64,000 nucleotides of DNA, from contig CAKPKF010000001.1 of assembly GCA_934167175.1 (NCBI GenBank), forward strand, positions 1 to 64,000, read 5' to 3'. Below, in pieces: positions 37,734-46,153 of this stretch (positions within the stretch are counted from its first letter, which is position 1; every line of letters starts with the position of its first letter). The notes beneath the pieces were generated by a model. The model was given only the letters and a program-made list of their open reading frames with translations, was not told the DNA's origin and searched no databases. A program made the position numbers and the translations under genes. The DNA comes from an uncultured Clostridia bacterium. GTDB taxonomy: Bacteria > Bacillota > Clostridia > TANB77 > CAG-508.

Positions 37734-39264
37734 TTAATTAAATTTTATTTCTTTATTTGTATCATATGTTAATGTATTATTTTCTAATTTATCAAATGTA
37801 AATTCTTCATATCCTTCTACTATTGTAGATGTTTCAGCAGTTTCAGCATTATAAACATATATTCCTTTGTTTTTTATGCTGTATATTAAAAATTTTTCAT
37901 CATACCACTTATATGAATTTAGTTGTATATTTTTATCCCACTCTCTATTAGGATACTTTGAATCTAGTGATACAACTTTTAAATTCTTATTTCCTTCTCC
38001 TAAAATTATTGCAAATTTTTTGTTTTTTGAGTATCTAGCATTTGTTTCATTGTCATCCGATTCATCATGTACAATTCCATCTTGTTTTTTGAAAACTCTA
38101 AAAGATTCTTTCTCATCTACTAAGTCTTTATCTAATTTTAGTATAATATTTTGTGGTGTCTTAGCTTTATTGTTTATCATATCTTGTATCTCTATTCCAT
38201 TACACAATGCTCCAGTATAATTTTTGTATACATATACTCCGTCTTTTTCACTGCCACTATATGAAATTTTTATTCCCTTTAAAGCATATGTTATTTCAAA
38301 TGATTTTTCATTGTATTCGTATGAATCATAATCTTGCCAAATATCCGTTAAATTTTTCATAAGTTTCTTTTCATCATTATCTTTTACAAAGTTGTTTATT
38401 AAATTTGCAAATCTTTCTTTATTTATATTTTCTTTTGGATATATAGAAATATCATCACTAGAGAAAAATATATAAAATGATTCTGTAAGATAACCTATAT
38501 ATGCTGAATTTTCTTCTCCAAATTCTGGCGTTCCTAATCTATTTACAATTTTTTGAAAATTTTCTCCAACTTTTATTCCTTCAATCACATCTTGTTGATA
38601 TCTACTATTAAATATAATATTATATACTTTTGAATCAACTGTTCTTACTTCTATTCCTTCATCAAAGAAAATCTCATAATTTTCAAAATCACTATCTTTA
38701 TTTCCAAAATTTATTTTGTTTCTTTCCCAATTAGAATTAATTGCATTATTAAGTATATTTGATTGAACATTTACACTAATAATATTTGCTTCTTTATAAT
38801 TTTCTATAGTTTCCTTTGAATCTTCATGTTTAAAATAATTTTCTATTCCATTTATTTTTACTTCATCTATGGTTTTATTTTCCTTATCACATTTAATAGC
38901 TATAGTTATATCTTTTTTCTCATCTATCAGTCTTATATTTTTAAATTTTGATACACCTGCTATATTATTTATTAGTTTAGTATAATAATCTTCATTACTG
39001 TTTCCATCTGTGTATAAATCTTTATATAACTCCAAGTACACATCTATATCATAATCCTTTTCTGTAGATTTTTTCTCCTTTATATATTTACATTTCATAT
39101 ATTCAACCATTTCCTGTATTGAAGAAAAATCATTTATACTTTTATATTCTTTTTTCTTGCCGAGTTGAATTTGATAGCATTTCTATACTAATAAGAAGAA
39201 TTATTATTGCAAACACTAAAATACCTATTAAAATTAGTATTTTTTTCCCTTTTTTATTTCTCAT
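37734..39264 (-). CDS. Membrane-anchored secretion-operon protein, one CGG +1 frameshift
   Basis: ATG 39264 has GGGGG upstream and encodes a membrane anchor (ILILIGILVFAIIILLISI). After 34 codons the frame meets CGG and would stop six codons later. Skipping C gives GKKKEYKSINDFSSIQEM and a further 475-residue domain (total 509). The domain is beta-rich and extracytoplasmic; family not recognised. A start at the internal ATG 39110 would leave the protein without its anchor and without a ribosome site. The last 100 residues resemble a beta-propeller-like scan of a state (YDEKFLIYSIKNKGIYVYNAE, first 20 considered). Confidence 0.75.
39159..39162 (-). other. CGG +1 frameshift site, membrane-anchored protein
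   Basis: Zero frame: TCA ACT CGG CAA GAA AAA AGA ATA stop. In +1: ACT (C) GGC AAG AAA, joining the anchor to the large domain. The only site with GGC. Confidence 0.85.
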
Positions 39265-39282
39265 CTAATTCCCCCTTTTCTT

Positions 39283-40611
39283 TTACGCATGTCCGTGTGT
39301 ACCAAGTGATTTTATTGTTGTCATATTTCTAATATCGAATATATCTTTAACTATTTTTTCTCCTCTTGATATACCTGCAAAGAATATAATCGCTAACAAT
39401 GGTGCTACTTTTGCAATTTCACCAGCTGATGCAATAAATATTACATATAATATTGCATGGATAGGTTGTATAAAAATATTAACCATCAGTTCTTTTATCC
39501 ATTTTTCAAAAGTTTGTGCACTTCCATCTTTTACTTTATCTATAGAAAACATCATTGTAATTATTGGTCCTATTACCATTAGAAAATATACATTTATTAC
39601 CCTATATAAATATTTTACAGCGAATTTAAGTTGGAAATACACAAATATTATATACATTATGCAATACCAAACAAGATTCCAGCCTTTTGCTCCATCGAAT
39701 ATCAAATTTTCTAATCCTTTGTATTTTTGTTTATTTTCCTCCTCTTCACCATCATTATTACTATTTTGATTATTATTGTTTTCACTATTATTTTTTTCTT
39801 CTTCTTCATCTCCAAATAATATATATTCTTCTAAATTAGTAGTAGGTTCTGGTACTATTTGCATTAATGCATTTGAAATCCAAAGTGCAAATATTACTAT
39901 ATAATGAATAAAAAATATTATTGCAAACCCTTGAAACCAACTAATAAGCATCTTTTTATATTTCCCCTGTTCTTCACCTACTGTAGAAAGTCCCATTCTA
40001 AGTCCTATGTATATCAACACTAGCAACGACAGTACAATTGCTAACTTTCTAAATGTCCCATACCACATTCTTGCACCATCTGTCATTCCTTGTTGAAAAT
40101 CTTCTGATGTGTCAGAACTTATTCTTTTTTGGGATTTATTATTTGTTGCGCTATCAAAGAAATTTATATCAAATATTGCATATTTGTTAAATATAATATC
40201 TTGAATAGTTATTCTCTTTACAGCAGAATTTGTTTTCTTCACTGGTAATTCGCCTGTAATTATTAACGTTGCTACAGAGTTCATTGCTGCTGGAATCAAT
40301 GTTACTGCCATTGCTAATGCTGCTCCTATTGTTCCACCAATATTTTCAGTTTCTCTGGTTACTGATGTCTGTTTTTTTACTTGATATGTATTTTCTTTTT
40401 CTCCAAATTTTGCTGGATACAAATCTGCTTCACCACTGTCTAATAAGGAGTTTGTAGTATTATCAGACATTCCATTAGCCATTTCGTCCATATTTTCTCT
40501 TTCTATAGAACCATCCAATATTTTATTGTCTGACATTGCACGTACATTTTCTGGAATTATTAAACTAATTATTACTATTATTATAATAAAAGTTTTGGTT
40601 ATTTTTTTCAT
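39283..40611 (-). CDS. VirB6-like channel protein B
   Basis: 442 residues. Signal peptide, then the shared block FNKYAIFDINFFDS, ARMWYGTFRKLAI and YIGLRMGLSTVGEEQGKYK. About six membrane segments, with an acidic Asn/Glu loop in the middle, and FFAGISRGEKIVKDIFDI near the end. Its ATG overlaps the VirB4 stop (ATGA), so the two are translationally coupled. Confidence 0.75.
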   Translation of the reverse strand: MKKITKTFIIIIVIISLIIPENVRAMSDNKILDGSIERENMDEMANGMSDNTTNSLLDSGEADLYPAKFGEKENTYQVKKQTSVTRETENIGGTIGAALAMAVTLIPAAMNSVATLIITGELPVKKTNSAVKRITIQDIIFNKYAIFDINFFDSATNNKSQKRISSDTSEDFQQGMTDGARMWYGTFRKLAIVLSLLVLIYIGLRMGLSTVGEEQGKYKKMLISWFQGFAIIFFIHYIVIFALWISNALMQIVPEPTTNLEEYILFGDEEEEKNNSENNNNQNSNNDGEEEENKQKYKGLENLIFDGAKGWNLVWYCIMYIIFVYFQLKFAVKYLYRVINVYFLMVIGPIITMMFSIDKVKDGSAQTFEKWIKELMVNIFIQPIHAILYVIFIASAGEIAKVAPLLAIIFFAGISRGEKIVKDIFDIRNMTTIKSLGTHGHA

Positions 40612-42581
40612 TGAATATCCTTTCCATTTTCTGCTTTTTTATTTTTTATCGCCTGTAATTTATTCATATTAGTTTCAACAAATTCAAATTCTTTTGCAGT
40701 TGGACGTATTGCCAAAATAGCTGTATCTGATCCTACTTTTAAAAGACCTTCTCCTCTTTCGCATGTTAAAAGGAAATTAGCTTCTCCTTCACTTAATTTA
40801 AATACTTCTTTTATATATTTTATTTCTGCCTTATCTTGTGCTAAAAATAGTTTTGTATCAGAAGATGTTAAAACCGCTTGTACTTCTGATTTTTCATAAA
40901 AGTCTTGGAATTTTTGTGACATAACAGCTAATGATACATTTCTCTTTCTTGCACGTCTTGCCATAGTATTTAAGAAATCTACAGCTTCTGGATATGGTAA
41001 AAGCATCCATGCTTCATCTATTAGAACTCTTTTCTTAACAGCTTTTGCTTTATCGTCACTATTTTTCTTAACATATTTTTCCCATATCCATGATAACAAT
41101 ATTTGTTGAGCAAGTGGTCTTGCAAATCTTTCTTCGAGTTGTGAAATGTCTAAGTTTATAAACGGTACACCATCTAACAATTCAAAAGTAGATTGTCCAT
41201 CAAAATACGCCATTTGACCATCATATTCTCTTACATATTGTTTCATTACTTTTAGAAGATAACTATAATGAAATCTGTAATCAGGGCTCTGGTTTTCTTG
41301 TGCATTTTTCTGAACCCTTCTATACCATGAACCTATTGTAGGCATTTTTTTCTTATCTTTTCCCAAATAATTATTACTTACAGAGCTTGCATTATCATAC
41401 AAACTATTTACATTATTATTTATACCTAATGATGCATATTCTTGCGCTACAGATTCTGCTATTATTTGTTTAGTTAGCTCATTTACTTCTTCACTTCTCG
41501 TGCTACCTCTTGCCATTGTTAATAATGCTTGAGTAACATCTTCAACTTTGTTCTCTACACTTAATACTGTTCTTTCTCTTCCTGTTATTTCATCTTTAAT
41601 TGTTTCTGGTTCTATATCAAACAAATTTATTACAGTTTTTGAATTAGGACTAATAGTTACATTTATTCCACCTAAAGCTTCTGCAACTATACCATACTCA
41701 CCTTCGGCATCTAGTGCCAAACTTTCTATTCCCATTAAAACAGATGACCTAGCTGTAAGTGTTTTTATTGTAACACCTTTACCAGCTCCAGACTTTCCAA
41801 ATATAACCATATTATAATTTGATAGTTCTGAACTAAAATTATCAAATAGGATTGGTACTCCCGTTTGTTTATTAAACCCTAAAGGTATTCCTTTTTCATG
41901 CCCTACCTCTGATGAGAAGAAAGGAAATACTGTAGACATAGAACTTCTATCAAAAGTATGTGCTTTATTTATTTTATTTTCTCCTAATGGTAAATTAGAT
42001 CTAAACGCATCCTCTTGCATTGCCCATGCGGATTTTATTCCAACTAAGTTTTTTGACATTTCAGTTGCCAAAAGCTCTGTTAATTTGTCTAATTCTTCTA
42101 CACTATATGCAAATAAAGTACAAACAACAGATGCTTCAAATAACTTATTAAATCCTGCTGCTATTTGATCTCTTAACTCTTCTGCTTCTAGTCTTTTTTG
42201 TACAAGAACTCTTTCTCTGTTTATATCTCCTCTATCTCTTGCTACTATTCTTTCAGACTCTAATTCATTTATTTTTCTATTTAAGTCAGTTTGTGATGAA
42301 CTTTCACTAATCGGAGATATAAACACAGATGTATTTATATCTCCAAATGTATACATACTTCTTAAAAACTCTGGGAATGTACACATTCTTGGAAGATTTG
42401 CTAAAAACATGCTTCTAGCATACCTAGTTCTTGTTGAGATTATCTCCAAATGATTTAAGTTGCTTGCATCCACTCCTGCAGGTGCAATTAAATCTTTTAA
42501 ATTTTTAGCATTTTTATCTAATACGCTAACATATTCTTGTGTTGATGTTAATTCTTGTTCATTTTTTTTCTTTTTTCCCAT
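40608..42581 (-). CDS. VirB4-type ATPase of the secretion system
   Basis: 657 residues, the energy-providing ATPase of type IV secretion. Walker A GKSGAGKGVTIKT at about residue 260, Walker B RVLIDEAWMLL at about 500, followed by the VirB4/TraC motif ARRARKRNVSLAVMSQ. The N-terminal domain has SMFLANLPRMCTFPEFL. GAAAGGAG precedes the ATG. Its N-terminal partner is the TraC-like gene just upstream. There is no separate VirD4 coupling ATPase in the window. Confidence 0.93.
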   Translation of the reverse strand: MGKKKKNEQELTSTQEYVSVLDKNAKNLKDLIAPAGVDASNLNHLEIISTRTRYARSMFLANLPRMCTFPEFLRSMYTFGDINTSVFISPISESSSQTDLNRKINELESERIVARDRGDINRERVLVQKRLEAEELRDQIAAGFNKLFEASVVCTLFAYSVEELDKLTELLATEMSKNLVGIKSAWAMQEDAFRSNLPLGENKINKAHTFDRSSMSTVFPFFSSEVGHEKGIPLGFNKQTGVPILFDNFSSELSNYNMVIFGKSGAGKGVTIKTLTARSSVLMGIESLALDAEGEYGIVAEALGGINVTISPNSKTVINLFDIEPETIKDEITGRERTVLSVENKVEDVTQALLTMARGSTRSEEVNELTKQIIAESVAQEYASLGINNNVNSLYDNASSVSNNYLGKDKKKMPTIGSWYRRVQKNAQENQSPDYRFHYSYLLKVMKQYVREYDGQMAYFDGQSTFELLDGVPFINLDISQLEERFARPLAQQILLSWIWEKYVKKNSDDKAKAVKKRVLIDEAWMLLPYPEAVDFLNTMARRARKRNVSLAVMSQKFQDFYEKSEVQAVLTSSDTKLFLAQDKAEIKYIKEVFKLSEGEANFLLTCERGEGLLKVGSDTAILAIRPTAKEFEFVETNMNKLQAIKNKKAENGKDIQ

Positions 42582-42584
42582 TTT

Positions 42585-43772
42585 CTATTCTTCTCCTTTC
42601 ATTTGTAAATCTGTTTTTCTTCTTCTCCTTGTTCTTCTTTCTCTTCTACCTTCTTCTGAACCTTCTCTGCGGATTCGGCTTGTAATTTCTTTTTGTGTTT
42701 CATCATATAACTCTGGTTCCATCTGTTCTTTATAATCCGCTATAACTTCTAAAGCTCTTTTTTGTACCATTGCTTCTCTTTCTCTTTTATCTTTTAATTT
42801 TTTATCTGCATTTATTATACTTTCTGTTGCAAGTTCTATAGCTTGATAATCAATTTCTTCTTTTAATTTTTCTTCTTTTTTCTTTAATATATCTTTACCA
42901 GTTGAATATAGAGCATTATATTGTCCTTCTAATGCTTTAGAAAGTTGATATATTTCTGAATCATCTCTATTATATGCTATATATAGCAATTCTGCTAATT
43001 CTTCTGACTCAAGTATTCTTCCTGAAACTTGGGTTGCAGCTAAAGATGACATTACAGTTTGACATCTTGTATATAATTCTGAAAAACAAATATTTCTAAA
43101 TTCATCTTTCGAATAATTTCCTATTCCTCCTGCTTCTGAAGCAAAATATGAAACTACAATATATGTTTTTTGTTGTAATACATTTTTATTCAAACTCATT
43201 CTACCAACATAATCTGATATATCATTCCCATATTCTAATACATTCTGTTTTCTTCGGATTTCATATGTAAGTTTTTCAACATTCTCTCTATGTCCCATTT
43301 CTAATTGTTCTTGCCTTTTAGTGCTCAATTTTCTAATATCATCTGATATTTTATCAACTCTTATTTTATATTCATCTAATGTGCTTCTTAGGTTTAAACT
43401 TCTTGTTTGCACATATAATTGTACTTTCCCTCTCAATGTATTTAAAAACTGTACAAATCCTTGTTCTACAGCTATTTTTTCTTCTTCTGCCATTAAATCA
43501 TAGTTTATTCCCTTGCACTGTATTACCATTATGTATTGTTCGCCGTTTTTTCGTATTATCATATCATCTTTGATTTCATCAAATTCTATAAAATTATGAA
43601 TAAACTCTCTGTTTAAGGAATTGGTAGTTGTCCCTTTTTCGTTTTTACTTGTAATTTCTTCAGATTCTTCTTTTTTATTTTTAAATCTTATTGCTAGATA
43701 AGCAACAATTAATACTATTACTAATACTACCAAGCATACAAGCGATATATTTAATATAGCAATTAATTCCAT
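42585..43772 (-). CDS. TraC-like membrane protein paired with VirB4
   Basis: 395 residues. One N-terminal membrane segment (LVCLVVLVIVLIVAYLAI), then a domain like the N-terminal part of VirB4 proteins (FIHNFIEFDEIKDDMIIR, YIMVIQCKGINYDLM), then charged helices. In clostridial conjugation loci a TraC-like protein commonly lies between PrgI and VirB4, as here. Its ATG overlaps the recoded end of PrgI by 10 bp. Confidence 0.78.
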   Translation of the reverse strand: MELIAILNISLVCLVVLVIVLIVAYLAIRFKNKKEESEEITSKNEKGTTTNSLNREFIHNFIEFDEIKDDMIIRKNGEQYIMVIQCKGINYDLMAEEEKIAVEQGFVQFLNTLRGKVQLYVQTRSLNLRSTLDEYKIRVDKISDDIRKLSTKRQEQLEMGHRENVEKLTYEIRRKQNVLEYGNDISDYVGRMSLNKNVLQQKTYIVVSYFASEAGGIGNYSKDEFRNICFSELYTRCQTVMSSLAATQVSGRILESEELAELLYIAYNRDDSEIYQLSKALEGQYNALYSTGKDILKKKEEKLKEEIDYQAIELATESIINADKKLKDKREREAMVQKRALEVIADYKEQMEPELYDETQKEITSRIRREGSEEGRRERRTRRRRKTDLQMKGEE

Positions 43773-44111
43773 TTTTTCTCCTCCTTTGTGTAAGTGTATA
43801 TCTTTCTATTCATTCTAAATTTAATATATCTTCTCAATATTTCATCTATAGATTCTCCGTCCAATATTTTTGGTAAATTGTATTCCTGGTATTGTTGGGA
43901 TTTTTACTGCTCCAAAAATAAATCCTATTAAAGCAAATATAGCAAATATTATTGCTCCAACTAATTTCTGCTCCATCATTTTTCCAATCACTAGGTAAAA
44001 TAATAATCCTATTGTACCTCCTACAACTGTTGTAATTAATGATTTAATTGTAAAAATCATTAATATTCTAGTTTCTCCACCTACATTTCTAGGTATATAA
44101 TATGTTCCCAT
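43763..44111 (-). CDS. PrgI family (VirB3-like) protein, one CGG +1 frameshift
   Basis: Starts MGTYYIPRNVGGETRIL after AAAGGAGG. Two membrane segments (TTVVGGTIGLLFYLVIG, VGAIIFAIFALIGFIFG), then IPTIPGIQFTKNIG. There CGG occurs; the zero frame stops four codons later. Skipping C gives GESIDEILRRYIKFRMNRK, the usual PrgI ending (...IDEII.RYIKF...). It stops at 43763, inside the start of the next gene. 115 residues, normal length. Overlap with the following ATG indicates coupling that works only in the shifted frame. Confidence 0.88.
43856..43859 (-). other. CGG +1 frameshift site, PrgI
   Basis: Zero frame: ATT GGA CGG AGA ATC TAT AGA TGA. In +1: GGA (C) GGA GAA TCT ATA GAT GAA. The shifted tail matches the family end. 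Confidence 0.88.
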
Positions 44112-44131
44112 ATTTTTTCCTCCTTTGTATA

Positions 44132-44530
44132 TTAAAATGAACTCATTATTTGGTATGCTAACAACCAAATTCCGTATGAACCATATATTACGACTATTGA
44201 AACTGCTAGTCCAACTAACTGTTTCTTTAAAGTTGCTTGCTGTTCTGGACCAGAAGTAACGTATTTTATCCCCATAACTAATGTTGTACAAACTATTATT
44301 AATGTTGCTACAGTTACAAATACGTTTGCTATAGGTGATATTATTTCTTTTAGTTTACTATCTGGCATAAGTTTATCTCCCTCTGACTGTCCTTGGGATA
44401 TAAAATCATCTCCCTTTGATAATAGCGAATCTGGTGTTTCTTCAGAAGCATATGACATGTTAAGATTTCCTAAAATGCTTACAAATATTAAACTTAAGAA
44501 AATATATATAATAATTATTGTTTTTCTCAT
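44132..44530 (-). CDS. VirB2/TrbC-like pilin 1
   Basis: 132 residues: N-terminal signal-type segment, a variable hydrophilic middle, then two hydrophobic helices (ANVFVTVATLIIVCTTLVMG, LVGLAVSIVVIYGSYGIWLL) joined by KYVTSGPEQQATLKKQ. This is the TrbC/VirB2 pilin layout. First gene of the PrgI-side block. Confidence 0.75.
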   Translation of the reverse strand: MRKTIIIIYIFLSLIFVSILGNLNMSYASEETPDSLLSKGDDFISQGQSEGDKLMPDSKLKEIISPIANVFVTVATLIIVCTTLVMGIKYVTSGPEQQATLKKQLVGLAVSIVVIYGSYGIWLLAYQIMSSF

Positions 44531-44618
44531 TTTTTTACCTCCTTGGCTATATTATCCCTTATACTACTATTATATATTATTTACTATTTTTTTTCAACAA
44601 AATATGCAATTTATACAT

Positions 44619-44658
44619 AAAAAAACAGCTTAGAATATGATTACCCTAAACTGTTTTT
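44619..44658 (-). terminator. Internal terminator between pilin genes
   Basis: AAAAACAG-TTAG pairs with CTAA-CTGTTTTT around a 12-nt loop. It overlaps the end of pilin 2 and lies before pilin 1, so it may keep the pilin genes more expressed than the rest. Confidence 0.65.
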
Positions 44659-44660
44659 AT

Positions 44661-45020
44661 TTAATTTAATGTTTTTCCTGCATCTGCTACTATTGTTACC
44701 AATGATGTGGCTCCAAAAATCAATAAAGAACCAATAACATATGGAATAGCATGCTTTTTTATTTCTGCTTTATCTTCTACACTTGCATACATAAGTTTTA
44801 TTCCCATAACTATTAATGAGATTACTGCTGTAGCAACAGCTCCAGTTTGTATTATTCCAACAATTACATTTCCCCAACTAATAAAACGTGATGTGCCATT
44901 TCCAGTGTAAATTCCCGAAAATGATTCTGGATTAAATGCATGCGACTTATTTATGCAAAGTGCAAATATTATCAATATACATGTACATATACTGATTACT
45001 AATTTTTTTTTCAATTTCAT
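44661..45020 (-). CDS. VirB2/TrbC-like pilin 2
   Basis: 119 residues with the same layout as its neighbours: signal segment, SWGNVIVGIIQTGAVATAV, KLMYASVEDKAEIKKHAIPY and a second hydrophobic helix VIGSLLIFGATSLVTIV. Closest in the window to pilin 3. The ribosome site is weak compared with the other pilin genes. Confidence 0.75.
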   Translation of the reverse strand: MKLKKKLVISICTCILIIFALCINKSHAFNPESFSGIYTGNGTSRFISWGNVIVGIIQTGAVATAVISLIVMGIKLMYASVEDKAEIKKHAIPYVIGSLLIFGATSLVTIVADAGKTLN

Positions 45021-45052
45021 AAAGCATCACCAACTTCGTTTTTAAACAATTT

Positions 45053-45421
45053 TTAGCTTTTTAAAGATTCACCAAGATTCTTGATTATACCTAGTACTCC
45101 TGATGCACCAAATAAAAGAACTGCACCAACTATGTATCCAGTTGCACTTTTCTTTATATCTGCTTTATCAGATGGTGCTGCTGACATATATTTTACGCCT
45201 AATACAATTAACATAATTACAGCAACTGCAACTGCAACAACTTGTACCATTCCTAATACTATGTTACCAAAACTTTTCAAAGAATTTGAACCTGTAGAAG
45301 TTGAACCTTTAAAATCTCCTGGTGATGGCATTCCTGCAAAAACTTGTGATGTAAATGTTAACATTAGCATTAATATTAAAGCTATATTAATTATTCTCAT
45401 TGTACTCTTTTTTATTTTCAT
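45053..45421 (-). CDS. VirB2/TrbC-like pilin 3
   Basis: 122 residues. Clear signal peptide (IINIALILMLMLTFTSQVFA-G), then FGNIVLGMVQVVAVAVAVIM, KYMSAAPSDKADIKKSATGY and a second hydrophobic helix. Strong AAGGAGG site and a near-consensus promoter 36 bp further upstream: first gene of the secretion operon. Confidence 0.78.
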   Translation of the reverse strand: MKIKKSTMRIINIALILMLMLTFTSQVFAGMPSPGDFKGSTSTGSNSLKSFGNIVLGMVQVVAVAVAVIMLIVLGVKYMSAAPSDKADIKKSATGYIVGAVLLFGASGVLGIIKNLGESLKS

Positions 45422-45456
45422 TGTATTTCCCTCCTTTAAAACTATCTCCTTATTGT

Positions 45457-45485
45457 ATTATAGTATATTTTTATACTATATGCAA
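45457..45485 (-). promoter_or_regulatory. Promoter of the secretion operon
   Basis: On the minus strand: -35 TTGCAT (45480-45485), 17-bp spacer, -10 TATAAT (45457-45462). Confidence 0.8.
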
Positions 45486-45604
45486 GTATTTATAACTTTA
45501 TTTTACATTTTTTTGTTTTTTGTGTCAATACATATTAATTAATTTTTTTTATAATTTTCTTTGGCATATTATTATTTTTTACTGTATTACTGTTGTTAAC
45601 ACAT

Positions 45605-45650
45605 AAAAAATAGAAATATCATACATATTATATTACTATTTCTATTTTTT
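45605..45650 (-). terminator. Terminator of the spo0E-like gene
   Basis: 13-bp stem AAAAAATAGAAAT / ATTTCTATTTTTT with a 20-nt loop, just downstream of the gene's stop. Confidence 0.7.
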
Positions 45651-45673
45651 ATATTACCTGTTTATATTTCTTT

Positions 45674-45844
45674 CTAAAACATCATTGCCTTTCTCTTTTG
45701 TGAATTTTCATTTGTATTTCTGTAATACTTTGCTATTAGCTCATCAAGTTCCAAGCTTAATTTATATGTTATTTCATATTCTTGACCTTCTAAAATACTT
45801 TTGTTTAATTGATTTCTCTTTTCACAAATTTCATCATCTAACAT
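45674..45844 (-). CDS. Spo0E-like sporulation phosphatase
   Basis: 56 residues from ATG 45844 (AAGGAG 12 bases upstream); an upstream GTG at 45874 is less likely. Pattern: IxxxRxxLN...LSLELDELIAKYY, where SLELDELI carries the S-x-E-L-D signature of Spo0E proteins, which dephosphorylate Spo0A~P. Stands alone between the secretion operon and yfmH. Confidence 0.8.
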   Translation of the reverse strand: MLDDEICEKRNQLNKSILEGQEYEITYKLSLELDELIAKYYRNTNENSQKRKAMMF

Positions 45845-46034
45845 ATAATAATCACTCTCCTTTAGCAAATTCACCTCACATACAAAGCAATATGTTTTTT
45901 ATTAAATAAAAACCAAAAAATCTATACCCTCTCCTTTGCTAAATACTACCATATTTTTACATTTCAGTCAACGTTTTTCCCTTTGAAATTCAAGCATTAC
46001 ATACTTTTTTGTCTTCTTTTTTTGCCATATTTCG

Positions 46035-46067
46035 TGCAAAAAGTTATTTTTACGACAACTTTTTGCA
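46035..46067. promoter_or_regulatory. Inverted repeat upstream of the spo0E-like gene
   Basis: TGCAAAAAGTT (46035-46045) and AACTTTTTGCA (46057-46067) are perfect inverted repeats separated by 11 bp. The rest of the spacer 45875-46153 shows no gene. It could be an operator or a weak terminator of yfmH. Confidence 0.4.
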
Positions 46068-46153
46068 TTTTTTTACAACTTTTTACATATTTTTCTGTTT
46101 ATTGAATAAAAAAATTTTTCAATTTTACTAAATTTCACTACACCTTTACCTAT

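Noticed and set aside
5013..43859. CGG reassigned to another amino acid (Gln or Trp, as in some lineages) without frameshift
   Set aside because: A pure reassignment leaves the frame unchanged, but homology continues only in the +1 frame at the recognisable sites.
43842..44291. A 149-residue reading of PrgI with a 60-residue N-terminal extension
   Set aside because: The extension overlaps pilin 1 out of frame; ATG 44111 has an excellent AAAGGAGG site.
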